Numbered from the stretch's first letter, positions 18,071 to 27,642 are shown. The stretch is DNA of 42,754 bases from Bacteroidales bacterium (GCA_020438105.1 JAGQVE010000034.1:1-42754); one strand, 5' to 3'. Notes: a model not told the origin generated them from the letters alone. Made by a program: numbers and translations.

Positions 18071-19915
18071 ATGAAAAAAATCTTACTCGTATTATTGGTA
18101 TTGGGTTTTGCAGTAAGCACTTATGCACAGCAACGCGCAGTACTTTCAAAATCAATGAGGGATAAAGCAGTTGAGGTTCAGAAACCTGTTAAAGGATTAG
18201 AAACTGCCGAAGCCACCCAAATGCCTGGTGAAAACTATAAAAGCATTTTATCGGAAACCGATATCGGAAGCACCTGGTATGATATCCAAACCAACCAAAG
18301 TATGCAAACCCGTGTTTACCTTCACGATGATGGTACATTAGGTGCCGTATGGACCATGGGCCCCGAAGGCAATCCAAGTGGTAACGATCGGGGAACTGGG
18401 TATAATTTTTACGATGGAAATAATTGGGGAACGGCTCCAACTGCTGCAATTGAAAATGCTGCGAAAGCTGGCTGGCCATCCTATACTACTTTTGGAGAAA
18501 ATGGTGAAGCATATACCGCACATGATTATGACGAAGGAACCATATTAGGTACGCGCTATGAAAGAGGCACAGGCGACTGGAACCTCGTTATTCAGGGCGG
18601 GCCAGCAGGAGCTGTTGATATCTCCTTTCCAAGGATTGTTACAACTGGTGTTGATAAAAGCCTTATCCATATACTGTCAACTACCTGGGTAGCTTACAAT
18701 GGTCAGGAAGCAGCATTATTATATGCCAGAACAAGTGATGCCGGTGCTTCGTGGGAAATAGAAAATCAGGTATTTGATGAACTCGGTACTAATTATACCC
18801 TTGAAGTGGGGCCAGATACTTATGATTGGGCAGACCCAAACGCCGGAACCATGGCCTTTTTAGTTGGTGATGGCTGGATGGATATGGTTATTATGAAATC
18901 AATGGATGAGGGAGAAACCTGGGATAAATCAGTAGTTTGGGAATGTCCCTTTCCTTTGAATGGGTCTGCTGCAACAGATACCTTTTATTCCCCCGACGGA
19001 TCACATGATATTGCCATTGATAACAGTGGGAAAGTTCATGTAGTATTCAGTTTAACAAGAAGCCTGCATGATGGCACATCACAAAGTTACTTCCCTGGTG
19101 TTGATGGTGTAGTTTACTGGAATGAAGATCGTCCTGCATTTTCAAATGATATCAATGCCTTAAATCCTTATGGAGATCCAGCCTCTGAACTCGTTGAAGA
19201 TTACAGTTTAGTTGGATGGTCACAGGATGTAGATAACAATGGGTCACTCGATATATTGGATGAATGGGGCTATTATAATACTGGCTTGTCAAGTCAGCCA
19301 CAAATCATTGTAGATGATATGAACCAGGTGTTTATTGTTTATGCGTCAGTTACGGAAGGCTACGATAATGGAACAGCAAACTACCGTCATATTTGGGCCA
19401 GATCTTCGGTAAATGGTGGTGAATGGTGGGGCGAATTCCATGATCTAACCAATGATCTGATCAATCTATTTGATGAATGCGCATTTCCTTCTGCTGCCGA
19501 CCGCTCTGATGATAATATTTATTTCACTTACCAGGCAGATCATACTCCGGGAGCAAGTGAAAATGGGATAAGCGCCGAAGAAAATTTCACACGATTTGTT
19601 ACTATTCCAAAAGCTGACTTATTAAGTAGCATTGGTGAGCACAATGATCTAATTTCAGCTTCAACAGTTTCACAAAACTACCCCAATCCTTTTAGTGGTG
19701 TATCAAATGTATATGTTGTTCTGGATGAACCTGCTGACCTGAGCCTTGAAGTTACAAACCTGATAGGACAAATTGTTTACCAGACACCGGTTCAGCATTA
19801 CAGTGCCGGTAAAGCTGAATTAACAGTTCGTGCAAATGGTCTTGAATCAGGAGTGTATTTTTACACCGTTCGTTCAGGCGATAAAGCCGTAACTAAAAAA
19901 ATGATTATCGAATAA
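18071..19915 (+). CDS. Secreted Asp-box (sialidase-like fold) protein with T9SS type A sorting domain, copy 2
   Basis: 614 residues from ATG 18071, giving a clean signal peptide (MKKILLVLLVLGFAVSTYAQ). The in-frame ATG 60 bases upstream sits inside the -7 element and is rejected. Asp-box-like motifs are TSDAGASW, SMDEGETW and a degenerate SSVNGGEWW. The C-terminal 80 residues are a T9SS type A tail (SQNYPNPFSGVSNVYV, SLEVTNLIGQIVY, GVYFYTVRSGDKAVTKKMIIE). Many blocks are shared with copy 1 (YDGNNWG, FYS/FYC..DGS.D, VYWNE..PAFS, DALNPYG, GWSQD.D), so the pair arose by tandem duplication. Each copy has its own promoter and terminator and so can be regulated separately. Confidence 0.85.
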   Translation: MKKILLVLLVLGFAVSTYAQQRAVLSKSMRDKAVEVQKPVKGLETAEATQMPGENYKSILSETDIGSTWYDIQTNQSMQTRVYLHDDGTLGAVWTMGPEGNPSGNDRGTGYNFYDGNNWGTAPTAAIENAAKAGWPSYTTFGENGEAYTAHDYDEGTILGTRYERGTGDWNLVIQGGPAGAVDISFPRIVTTGVDKSLIHILSTTWVAYNGQEAALLYARTSDAGASWEIENQVFDELGTNYTLEVGPDTYDWADPNAGTMAFLVGDGWMDMVIMKSMDEGETWDKSVVWECPFPLNGSAATDTFYSPDGSHDIAIDNSGKVHVVFSLTRSLHDGTSQSYFPGVDGVVYWNEDRPAFSNDINALNPYGDPASELVEDYSLVGWSQDVDNNGSLDILDEWGYYNTGLSSQPQIIVDDMNQVFIVYASVTEGYDNGTANYRHIWARSSVNGGEWWGEFHDLTNDLINLFDECAFPSAADRSDDNIYFTYQADHTPGASENGISAEENFTRFVTIPKADLLSSIGEHNDLISASTVSQNYPNPFSGVSNVYVVLDEPADLSLEVTNLIGQIVYQTPVQHYSAGKAELTVRANGLESGVYFYTVRSGDKAVTKKMIIE

Positions 19916-19936
19916 CAGTCGATCTTAGGTAAGATG

Positions 19937-19965
19937 AAAAGCCGGCTCAAATGAACCGGCTTTTT
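19937..19965 (+). terminator. Rho-independent terminator after the second Asp-box gene
   Basis: AAAAGCCGG (19937-19945), a 10-base loop, and CCGGCTTTTT (19956-19965) form a 9-pair stem ending in a T-run. Confidence 0.85.
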
Positions 19966-20122
19966 ATTTACTTCTAAAATAATTAAAATTGCAGGGATGC
20001 ACCTCGACTGGCAAATTTTTAATATTTTCGTGGCCGGTTTGGGTGAATCTTCACTCACAACCAGGCAGCCTCTGACGACGGCCGAACAATAATTCGAATT
20101 ATTAACGACTAAAATCGGCGCT

Positions 20123-21034
20123 ATGATTGAAACACTGAAAATTGGAACCCTCAGATGGCATCACATCTTAAATCCTACCGATGAAAATCTGGAATTTTTA
20201 AGCAATAATTTCCACTTTCACCCTTTGGATATTGAGGACTGCCGAAGCGCTTTTAACCAGCGTCCCAAAGTTGACGTTTACGACGATTACTATTTCATGA
20301 TCCTTCATTTTCCTAACTTCGACAGGCAAAACAAACTGCTGAAGATCAAAGAGGTTAAAATATTCTGGGGTGAGGATTATGTAATCACCATCGGTAAATC
20401 ACACTGGGTAGTTGCCGAAATGTTCAAACAGGGAAAAGACCAGGAAACACGTGGTGAAGAGTTTGAAGTTGGTACCAGCGACCAGCTATTATATCATATT
20501 TTGGAGCGATTGATGAAATCAACGCAGATGGTAATTAAAAGAATTGGCGACGATGTGGAAGCAATTAATCAATTACTTTTTAATATCCGGGCTGAAAAAA
20601 CCATCGAAAAAATATCCGTAATCCGGAAAAATATGATCCTGTTGAATACCATGTTTAAGCCACAATTACCCCTGTTCGGAAAATTTGAATCAGGGCAGAT
20701 TGAAGGTTATGCCGATAACATGGAAGATTACTGGGGCAATATCCTCGACTACTATAAACAAATGTGGGACATGACCGAGGACTACGCCGAACTGATTGAA
20801 GGATTATCTCAAACTTTCGACTCATTGCAGGCAAATCGTACCAATGAGATCATTAAGATACTCACCCTCATATCATCCATTTTACTTCCTCTTACCTTCC
20901 TTACCGGTTTGTACGGGATGAATGTAAATTTGCCCCTGCAGGACGATCCAAGGTCATTTTGGATCGTAATAGGAGCCATGCTGGTTATCGTGTTAGCCAT
21001 GTACGGACTCTTCAAACGTAAAAAGTGGATGTAG
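20123..21034 (+). CDS. corA: CorA-family divalent metal (Mg2+/Co2+) transporter
   Basis: 303 residues, normal for CorA. A large cytoplasmic alpha/beta domain (FHFHPLDIEDCRSAFNQRPKVDVYDDYYFMI) leads into a long stalk helix, then two C-terminal membrane helices. The family signature Y-G-M-N is at residues 264-267, at the end of the first helix and followed by VNLPL; the protein ends in the basic RKKWM expected at the cytoplasmic side. It forms a pentameric magnesium channel in the inner membrane in characterised relatives. It stands alone, preceded by a terminator. Confidence 0.93.
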   Translation: MIETLKIGTLRWHHILNPTDENLEFLSNNFHFHPLDIEDCRSAFNQRPKVDVYDDYYFMILHFPNFDRQNKLLKIKEVKIFWGEDYVITIGKSHWVVAEMFKQGKDQETRGEEFEVGTSDQLLYHILERLMKSTQMVIKRIGDDVEAINQLLFNIRAEKTIEKISVIRKNMILLNTMFKPQLPLFGKFESGQIEGYADNMEDYWGNILDYYKQMWDMTEDYAELIEGLSQTFDSLQANRTNEIIKILTLISSILLPLTFLTGLYGMNVNLPLQDDPRSFWIVIGAMLVIVLAMYGLFKRKKWM

Positions 21035-21054
21035 TCCAATATTTCAGAATGTAT

Positions 21055-21062
21055 TATCTTTG
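21055..21062 (+). promoter_or_regulatory. -7 element upstream of the barrel protein gene
   Basis: TATCTTTG is an exact match to TAnnTTTG, 19 bases before the ATG at 21082, so the leader would be very short. There is no clear -33 partner. Confidence 0.45.
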
Positions 21063-21081
21063 ACCAATAAATAAATTAAGA

Positions 21082-21744
21082 ATGAAAAGAGCACTCATCC
21101 TATTATTTGCTGTTATTGCTGTAAATGCCTGGTCGCAGGTGGTTAATGAAGAAACCAAACGTAAATTTACATTCGGACTCGATGTATTTACTGACATCTG
21201 GCAGGACACTCCCCAGGAGTTGGAACCCAAAACCCTGAACCCGGGTGTAAACTTATTCGGATCGTATAATTATATGTTCGGTAACAGCAATGTTAGTTTT
21301 TCGCCGGGAATAGGATTAAGTGTTCATAATCTTTACAGCGATTCGTGGTTATACGCATCTGCCGATACCATCAATTTTATTCCCATCGAAGGAGTTAACT
21401 TTAAAAAATCCAAATTAACCACCACCTACCTCGATATTCCGCTTGAAGTCAGGTATAAGTCGAAAGGTGAGTTCCGTCTTGCCGTTGGATTCAAGTTTGG
21501 TTTTTTAATGAAAGCTCAAACCAAATATAAAGGCGAAGATTATCTCTCAGATGCAAGCAGCAACGTTATTATTAAATATGGAAAATTTAATAATGTGGAG
21601 AAAAACCGGTATGGATTTACAGGCCGGATAGGTTATAAATGGCTGAATTTGTGGGGCTATTATCAGTTAAGTTCTCTTTTCACTGAGGGCAAAGGGACAC
21701 AGATGTATCCAATATCCATTGGTATTACAGTAATACCATTTTAA
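21082..21744 (+). CDS. Small outer membrane beta-barrel protein
   Basis: 220 residues with a signal peptide ending NAWSQ. Alternating amphipathic strands with aromatic ends (FTFGLDVFTDIW, VNLFGSYNYMFG, VSFSPGIGLSVHNLY, TTYLDIPLEVRYKS, FRLAVGFKFGFLM, YGFTGRIGYKWLNLWGYYQLSSLF) and a final aromatic residue (ITVIPF) indicate an 8-strand-type barrel of the PorT-like superfamily. It ends 2 bases before the convergent PAP2-like gene. Function unknown. Confidence 0.75.
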   Translation: MKRALILLFAVIAVNAWSQVVNEETKRKFTFGLDVFTDIWQDTPQELEPKTLNPGVNLFGSYNYMFGNSNVSFSPGIGLSVHNLYSDSWLYASADTINFIPIEGVNFKKSKLTTTYLDIPLEVRYKSKGEFRLAVGFKFGFLMKAQTKYKGEDYLSDASSNVIIKYGKFNNVEKNRYGFTGRIGYKWLNLWGYYQLSSLFTEGKGTQMYPISIGITVIPF

Positions 21745-21746
21745 GA

Positions 21747-22355
21747 TTAAAACCTGAAAATCAGGAGCATTACCAGCAAACCACCTAAAAACCCCGCATA
21801 AACTTGCAGGGGTGTATGAGCATTTAATTTCAGGCGCGCAAAACCGGTTAATCCCGAAAGAAATACACCGATCATAACCCAAAGGGCCAGGTCGACAGGA
21901 ATGATTTGTGTAACTCCGATCAATGCACCTACAAATCCACCCATGCCAATCATATGCATGCTTATTTTCCAGAAAAAACTGATGACCAATGCGGTGATCA
22001 CTGATAGAAACGATCCCAGGAATAATCTCAGGTAGATTTCATCCAAATTGATACGACGCATAAGATTATAGGCCAGGAAATAAAATATTCCGGTGATAAA
22101 CAGGGGTAATATTCTTTCTTCGCGCCGGTCCATATTAAGGCTGTTAATCATTTTGCGCCGGTACATGATAAGAATAAACAGGGCCGGCAATATGAAGGTT
22201 GTAACTGCAACTATAATTACTATGATCTTCCGGTATTCGGATGGAATGATCAAGGCGATATAATTATTAAGACTGAAAATTAACAGCAGTGAGTAAGTGG
22301 GTATTAAAAGAGGTTGAAAAATAACCGAAACAATTTTGGCAACTTTAGTTTCCAT
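21747..22355 (-). CDS. PAP2-like integral membrane protein (divergent phosphatase motifs)
   Basis: 202 residues with about six hydrophobic segments. The C-terminal half resembles the PAP2 (type 2 phosphatidic acid phosphatase) fold: the His of KISMHMIGMGG (H134) stands where the PSGH motif would be, and R174..H180 in GFARLKLNAHTPLQVYAG matches the SRxxxxxHxxxD motif, with Gln184 in place of Asp. A lipid-phosphate phosphatase role is possible but the missing acid weakens it. It follows rpoN by 11 bases and is probably co-transcribed with it. Confidence 0.65.
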   Translation of the reverse strand: METKVAKIVSVIFQPLLIPTYSLLLIFSLNNYIALIIPSEYRKIIVIIVAVTTFILPALFILIMYRRKMINSLNMDRREERILPLFITGIFYFLAYNLMRRINLDEIYLRLFLGSFLSVITALVISFFWKISMHMIGMGGFVGALIGVTQIIPVDLALWVMIGVFLSGLTGFARLKLNAHTPLQVYAGFLGGLLVMLLIFRF

Positions 22356-22366
22356 ATTGCAGAGCC

Positions 22367-23854
22367 TTAAAGTTCTTTTCTTAGTCGGGCTACCGGAATA
22401 TTAAGCTGCTCACGGTATTTGGCCACAGTTCTGCGGGCAATATTGTATCCTTTTTCCTTCAGTATTGTTGTTAATTGTTCATCGGTTAATGGTTTGGTTT
22501 TTTCTTCGGCTTCTATACAATCAGAAAGTATCTTTTTGATTTCCCGGGTAGAAACTTCTTCGCCGCTTTCGGTTTGCATTGATTCGCTGAAAAAGCTTTT
22601 CAGCAGAAAGGTTCCAAACGGAGTTTGCACATATTTGCTATTGGCAACCCGCGAAATGGTTGAAATATCAAGATTCACTATTTCGGCAATATCCTTCAGG
22701 ATCATCGGACGCAGCCTTGTTTCGTCACCAGTCAGGAAATACTCGCGCTGATAGTTCATAATCGCCTCCATGGTGATCTGCAAGGTGTTTTGCCTTTGCC
22801 TGATAGCATCGATGAACCACTTGGCTGAGTCGATCTTTTGTTTTACAAAAGTCAAGGCTTCCTTGTGCTGACTTTTATTTTTACTCCCTGAATAGGCTTC
22901 CAGCATGTCCACATAGGTCCTGCTAAGCCTCAGCTCTGGTGTATTCCGTGAATTAAGCTGAAGTTCAAGGTCGCCATTGTTATTGTAAATTATAAAATCA
23001 GGAAGGATATAATGGTTCGTTTTTGTAGTATCGCTAAGGGAGTTACCCGGTTTCGGATTAAGTTTTAAAATCTCTTCGATGGCCATTTTGAGGTCATCCT
23101 CAGTCATGTGACTTTTCTTAAGGATTTTCTCGTAGTGCTTTTTGGTGAACTCATTAAAATAGCGCTCCAGGATCAGAATAGCCATTTCAACTGCACGTGT
23201 TGGCTCTTCAATCTTTTTAAGTTGAATTAACAAACATTCCTGCAGGTTCCTGGCACCAACGCCCGGAGGATCAAATTCCTGGATCATACGCAGTACTTCA
23301 AGTATATCCTCTTTGCTGGTTTGCACATTTTGAGTAAATGCGAGGTCATCCACCATGGCATTGATTTCCCGGTTAAGATAACCTGAATCATCCAGGTTGC
23401 CTATGATGTGAATGGCAATGGCCGTCTGGTCTTCGGTAAGATCGCGAAGGCTAAGCTGCGACTGCAATAGCTCCTGGAAAGTTACTCCCGAAACAAAAGG
23501 AATTTCGCGGCGTTCGTCATCAGCGCTATGATTATTTGAATTCAGTTTGTAGGAAGGAATATCATCATCGTCAATATAATCATTCAGATCAAACTCGTCG
23601 TCGCTGTCTTTTGTATCATACTCCTCCGCATCTTCATCCGAATCATTGTCCGAAGAAGGATCATCATCTATGTTATCATCATAATCCTCCAGCTGGTCCA
23701 GCTCTTCTGAATCTTCAAGTGCAGGATTCTCTTCAATTTCCTGTTTGATCCGTTGTTCGAGGGCTACTGTAGGAATTTGCAGCAGTTTCATTAACAAAAT
23801 CTGCTGGGGCGAGAGCTTCTGAAGTAGTTTTTGCTGTAGTCTTTGATTTAACAT
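22367..23854 (-). CDS. rpoN: RNA polymerase sigma-54 factor
   Basis: 495 residues. Region I is Gln/Leu-rich (LNQRLQQKLLQKLSPQQILLMKLLQIP), followed at about residues 54-105 by a very acidic linker (runs of Asp/Glu). The core-binding domain contains FDPPGVGARNLQECLLIQL, and the DNA-binding half has DISTISRVANSKYVQTPFG. The RpoN box ARRTVAKYRE is at about residues 473-482 and contacts the -24 element. It needs AAA+ activators to open promoters; none are in this window. The neighbour upstream is asnS, with an 85-base gap. Confidence 0.96.
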   Translation of the reverse strand: MLNQRLQQKLLQKLSPQQILLMKLLQIPTVALEQRIKQEIEENPALEDSEELDQLEDYDDNIDDDPSSDNDSDEDAEEYDTKDSDDEFDLNDYIDDDDIPSYKLNSNNHSADDERREIPFVSGVTFQELLQSQLSLRDLTEDQTAIAIHIIGNLDDSGYLNREINAMVDDLAFTQNVQTSKEDILEVLRMIQEFDPPGVGARNLQECLLIQLKKIEEPTRAVEMAILILERYFNEFTKKHYEKILKKSHMTEDDLKMAIEEILKLNPKPGNSLSDTTKTNHYILPDFIIYNNNGDLELQLNSRNTPELRLSRTYVDMLEAYSGSKNKSQHKEALTFVKQKIDSAKWFIDAIRQRQNTLQITMEAIMNYQREYFLTGDETRLRPMILKDIAEIVNLDISTISRVANSKYVQTPFGTFLLKSFFSESMQTESGEEVSTREIKKILSDCIEAEEKTKPLTDEQLTTILKEKGYNIARRTVAKYREQLNIPVARLRKEL

Positions 23855-23939
23855 CTATTTGCCCTTTAACTTAATTCTCTTTGATATAAACAAATATCAG
23901 AATTTATTTTCTGCTTAACAAGCTTACATTCAATCTTAA

Positions 23940-25373
23940 TTAAAACTCTGCATTTTGTGGTGTTCTTGGAAATGGTATTACGTCTCTGATATTCCCCATT
24001 CCGGTAACAAATAACATGAGGCGCTCAAACCCTAAACCAAAACCTGCATGCGGAACAGTACCAAACTTACGTGTTTCGAGGTACCACCACATTTCCTCTG
24101 CTGGTACGCTCATTTCTTCCATTCGTTTCAAAAGCACATCATATTTTTCTTCGCGCTGCGACCCGCCAATAATCTCGCCTATACCCGGGAAAAGCACATC
24201 CATGGCCCGAACCGTATTGTTATCCTCGTTCACTTTCATGTAAAATGCTTTGATCTCCTTGGGATAACCGGTAACGATCACCGGTTTCTGAAAGTGTTTT
24301 TCAACCAGGTAGCGCTCATGCTCCGATTGCATATCCACACCCCACTTGTCGACCGGGAACTGGAATTTCCCTTTTTTGTTGGGTTTTGAATCTCTCAAAA
24401 TATCAATTGCCTCGGTGTAAGTGATGCGTTCAAAATCGTTTTCCAAAACAAATTTCAGCTTTTCGATCAGCTCCATGGGTGCACGGTCTTCCTGCTTTTT
24501 ATTCTTTTCCTCCTCCTGAAGCCTTTTACTCAGGAATTGCAGGTCGTCCATACAATTTTCAAGGGCGTAGCGTATGAGGTACTTGAGCATCTCTTCTGCC
24601 AGGTCCATATCGTCGTGAATATCATAAAATGCCATTTCAGGTTCAATCATCCAGAACTCGGCAAGGTGGCGTGAGGTGTTCGAGTTTTCGGCCCGAAAAG
24701 TTGGTCCGAAGGTATAAACCTCACCCATGGCAAGCGCTGCAAGTTCGGCTTCCAGTTGCCCTGAAACCGTAAGGTTGGTTTCTTTTCCAAAAAAGTCTTC
24801 TTCAAAGTTAATGCTGCCATCCTCTTTCCTGGGCAGGTTATTTAATTCCAGCGTAGTCACTCGGAACATCTCCCCTGCACCTTCTGCATCCGAACCGGTG
24901 ATAATAGGCGTGTGAATATTGTAAAAGCCTTTATCATTAAAAAACTTATGAATGGCATAGATCATCGCATGCCTCACCCTGGTAATGGCTCCAAAAGTAT
25001 TGGTCCGAAAGCGTAAATGTGCCTTTTCACGTAAAAATTCAAGGGAGTGTTTTTTAGGTTGAAGCGGGTAAACTTCGGGATCAGCCGGGCCCAGCACCGT
25101 CACTTTTTTGGCACTTATTTCCACATTCTGGCCGCTGCCCGGCGATTCAATCATTATACCCTCAATGGCTACCGAAGCACCTGTGGTGGCCTCTGCGATA
25201 CTCTCCTCACTGATCTCATTTAAATCAACTACTACCTGCACATTGTGAATGGTTGATCCGTCATTGAGGGCTATAAAAGCCACATTCTTACTGGTTCTTT
25301 TGGTTCGCACCCAACCCTTTACGACTACCTGATCGCCGTATTTATCCGATTTTAAAATCTCTTTGATTTTCAT
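23940..25373 (-). CDS. asnS: Asparaginyl-tRNA synthetase
   Basis: 477 residues, class IIb. An N-terminal OB-fold anticodon-binding domain ([25 protein letters not shown]) precedes the catalytic core, with motif 2 [21 protein letters not shown] and motif 3 [22 protein letters not shown] followed by PFPRTP at the end. AsnRS identity rather than AspRS is supported by the overall length, the lack of a GAD insertion and the PRTPQNAEF ending. It charges tRNA-Asn in the cytoplasm. It is first in the minus-strand group asnS-rpoN-PAP2-like. Confidence 0.95.
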   Translation of the reverse strand: MKIKEILKSDKYGDQVVVKGWVRTKRTSKNVAFIALNDGSTIHNVQVVVDLNEISEESIAEATTGASVAIEGIMIESPGSGQNVEISAKKVTVLGPADPEVYPLQPKKHSLEFLREKAHLRFRTNTFGAITRVRHAMIYAIHKFFNDKGFYNIHTPIITGSDAEGAGEMFRVTTLELNNLPRKEDGSINFEEDFFGKETNLTVSGQLEAELAALAMGEVYTFGPTFRAENSNTSRHLAEFWMIEPEMAFYDIHDDMDLAEEMLKYLIRYALENCMDDLQFLSKRLQEEEKNKKQEDRAPMELIEKLKFVLENDFERITYTEAIDILRDSKPNKKGKFQFPVDKWGVDMQSEHERYLVEKHFQKPVIVTGYPKEIKAFYMKVNEDNNTVRAMDVLFPGIGEIIGGSQREEKYDVLLKRMEEMSVPAEEMWWYLETRKFGTVPHAGFGLGFERLMLFVTGMGNIRDVIPFPRTPQNAEF

Positions 25374-25450
25374 CTGCTACAATTCGTTTCGTCTTGCTAA
25401 TTGTCCTTTTCAATATTTATAAATTAGGATAAGGACATGATTTTATCTTA

Positions 25451-25458
25451 CAAAATTA
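25451..25458 (-). promoter_or_regulatory. -7 element of the asnS promoter
   Basis: On the minus strand TAATTTTG (25458 to 25451) matches TAnnTTTG exactly, about 78 bases before the asnS start. No -33 TTG is evident. The divergent DAHP synthase gene has its own element 110 bases away. Confidence 0.4.
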
Positions 25459-25568
25459 GATACTTTTTTTAATTGCATGCGACGTTTTTATTAAGCATGA
25501 CTTATATCATTGTAAAGCAAGCATTTTATGAAGCTCCAACTATGCATTATAGTATTACATTATTTAAG

Positions 25569-25576
25569 TAATTTTG
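25569..25576 (+). promoter_or_regulatory. -7 element directly before the DAHP synthase gene
   Basis: TAATTTTG is an exact TAnnTTTG match that ends only 7 bases before the ATG at 25584. If it is the working promoter, transcription begins at or next to the start codon. Confidence 0.45.
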
Positions 25577-25583
25577 CGGCCAA

Positions 25584-26681
25584 ATGGCAAGTATAGCATC
25601 CACATATCATGTTAACGAGTGGCTGAAAAGCGAACACGGACCGACAGTTATCAGCGGCCCCTGTAGCGCCGAAACGGAAGAACAGGTTCTTTCGACTGCA
25701 AAGTTGCTGGCCGAAATTCCGCAGGTAAAAATTTTCAGGGCCGGCGTTTGGAAACCTCGTACCCGGCCAGGAATGTTTGAAGGTGTGGGCGAAGTTGGGC
25801 TGAAATGGTTGAACCGGGTTCAAAACGAAACAGGATTAAAAGTAGCGGTGGAAGTGGCATATCCGGCCCACATTGATTTGGCGCTGAAATATAACATCGA
25901 TATTCTTTGGATTGGTGCCCGAACTGTAGTGAATCCCTTTTCGTTGCAGGAACTGGCCAATGCACTGAAAGGAGTGGATGTACCGGTGATGATTAAAAAC
26001 CCGGTAAACCCCGATATCAATCTTTGGATCGGTGCCATCGAACGGATCATGAATGCAGGAATAGAGCGAATTGCAGCCGTTCACCGGGGGTTTTACTTCT
26101 TTGATAAATCACCCTATCGAAATGCACCCATGTGGGAAATCCCTATCGAACTTAAACGTTTGTTCCCAAAAATTCCGGTGATTTGCGATCCAAGCCATAT
26201 TTGCGGTGAACGGGAGCTTTTGCTTGGTGTGGCTCAAAAAGCTCTCGACCTGGAAATGGAGGGATTGATGCTCGAATCTCACTGTGATCCCGATCATGCC
26301 CTCACCGATCCGCAGCAACAAGTTACCCCTGCCGAACTGAAGATATTGTTGAGTAAGCTGATACTTCGGGAAGAAAAAGGCAACCGGGAATTTGAAAGCA
26401 AACTGGAGGAACTGCGTTCGGAAGTGGATAAAATTGATGCAGAGTTAATGCATATCCTCTCACGTCGCATGGAACTGGTGGATGAACTGGGTTATTACAA
26501 GCGTGATAACAACATCACAATCCTGCAGCTTAAGCGCTGGAGCAACATTGTGCGTGACCGCCTGAAAACCGGCCTCAACTCCGGATTGGAAAAAGAGTTT
26601 CTTCAAAAACTTTTGGAAATCGTTCACAATGAGTCGATCAGGCGGCAAACGGAAATTTATAAATCAAAGAAAAACAATTAG
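25584..26681 (+). CDS. Bifunctional DAHP synthase (type I-beta) / chorismate mutase (AroQ type)
   Basis: 365 residues. The N-terminal part joins phosphoenolpyruvate and erythrose 4-phosphate, the first step of the shikimate pathway. It shows SGPCSAETEEQ (residues about 23-33), FRAGVWKPRTRPG, WIGARTVVNPFS, PVMIKNPVNPD, CDPSHICG and ESHCDPDHALTDP. Residues from about 275 form an AroQ chorismate mutase helix bundle (LEELRSEVDKIDAELMHIL, RRMELVDELGYYKRDNN), which converts chorismate to prephenate and in such fusions serves mainly for feedback control. No other aromatic pathway gene is next to it. Start ATG 25584 gives the usual short lead before GPCSAE. Confidence 0.94.
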   Translation: MASIASTYHVNEWLKSEHGPTVISGPCSAETEEQVLSTAKLLAEIPQVKIFRAGVWKPRTRPGMFEGVGEVGLKWLNRVQNETGLKVAVEVAYPAHIDLALKYNIDILWIGARTVVNPFSLQELANALKGVDVPVMIKNPVNPDINLWIGAIERIMNAGIERIAAVHRGFYFFDKSPYRNAPMWEIPIELKRLFPKIPVICDPSHICGERELLLGVAQKALDLEMEGLMLESHCDPDHALTDPQQQVTPAELKILLSKLILREEKGNREFESKLEELRSEVDKIDAELMHILSRRMELVDELGYYKRDNNITILQLKRWSNIVRDRLKTGLNSGLEKEFLQKLLEIVHNESIRRQTEIYKSKKNN

Positions 26682-26743
26682 AATTAATTTGGAACTTCTT
26701 TGAATTTAATTTTTTGCGAAAACCTGAATTATAAAACCTTTTG

Positions 26744-26751
26744 TATATTTG
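26744..26751 (+). promoter_or_regulatory. -7 element of the PrsW-like gene
   Basis: TATATTTG is an exact TAnnTTTG match, 19 bases before the ATG at 26771. Confidence 0.45.
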
Positions 26752-26770
26752 AGCACCAAATCGTAACACC

Positions 26771-27454
26771 ATGGCTGTACATTATATCCTGTCACTGTTG
26801 TTTGCCCCAGTACTGGCGGTTCTTGCAATTGCAATCATTTGGAAAAAAAGAGGGAAAGACCGTTACCCGGGTATTATCAAAAGTTTTGTGCTGGGTGCTT
26901 TGAGTATTGTCATCACCCTGATTTTTATGTTCATCGCCTCTAAATTCGGTCTGGATGTATTCAGCAATGTGCGCCGTATTATTTTTTACTCCTTTGTGGT
27001 AATGGGTATTGGTTCTGAGCTGGGGAAATATCTTATCTTGCGATACAGCTCTTTCCCTAAACACAGCTTTAACGGACCTCTTGATGGGATTGTATATAGT
27101 ATCATCATTTCCATGGGATTTGCTTTCATGGGCAATGTTCTGTATTTCACGCTGCCTTATTACACCGAAGTTGATTTTCTGTATGCTTACACCGTGGTAC
27201 TTGGCAACCTGTTTTTTGCTGTGATCATGGGCTTTTTTGTGGGGATGGGCAAATCACGCGAAAACAAGTTTGTGGATTCCATGACCGGACTTTTTGGGGC
27301 TTCCTTCTTCCATGCATTGTATAATTTCTGTTTTATCACCCACGACATTCGTTTGCTGGTTTTCCTCAGCATCGGTGCCTTTGTGATCGTAATCATGCTT
27401 TATTACAAGGCATTTGAGATGAACGAAGAGTACAAGCGAATCAAGGACGAGTAA
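26771..27454 (+). CDS. PrsW-like multi-spanning membrane protein, protease motifs degenerate
   Basis: 227 residues with about seven hydrophobic segments. Layout resembles PrsW-type intramembrane proteases: the EExxK motif position reads S82-E83-L84-G85-K86, the second motif (FAxxEN) reads FAFMGN with Gly121 where Glu is expected, and the third motif keeps its His in FFHALYNF (H181). One glutamate of motif 1 and the motif 2 glutamate are thus missing. It may be an inactive relative or use other residues. It ends in a charged cytoplasmic tail (EMNEEYKRIKDE). It is a single gene with its own promoter element. Confidence 0.68.
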   Translation: MAVHYILSLLFAPVLAVLAIAIIWKKRGKDRYPGIIKSFVLGALSIVITLIFMFIASKFGLDVFSNVRRIIFYSFVVMGIGSELGKYLILRYSSFPKHSFNGPLDGIVYSIIISMGFAFMGNVLYFTLPYYTEVDFLYAYTVVLGNLFFAVIMGFFVGMGKSRENKFVDSMTGLFGASFFHALYNFCFITHDIRLLVFLSIGAFVIVIMLYYKAFEMNEEYKRIKDE

Positions 27455-27642
27455 AGAATCATTTTACCTATCAATTGTTCCTATTTTTCTATTTGAATTT
27501 CTTTTTTGATAATTATTTCGGTGGACCAGATAAATCTGACGTCCCACCAGGATTTTAAAAAATTGCTCTACTGGATTTGTAATTTCCGATTGATCGCTTT
27601 CGGATATATAATCCTAAAAAGCAGTATAAACATTTCGCTACA

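Noticed and set aside
24048..24389. 113-codon plus-strand open frame antisense to asnS
   Set aside because: Shadow of a conserved housekeeping gene.
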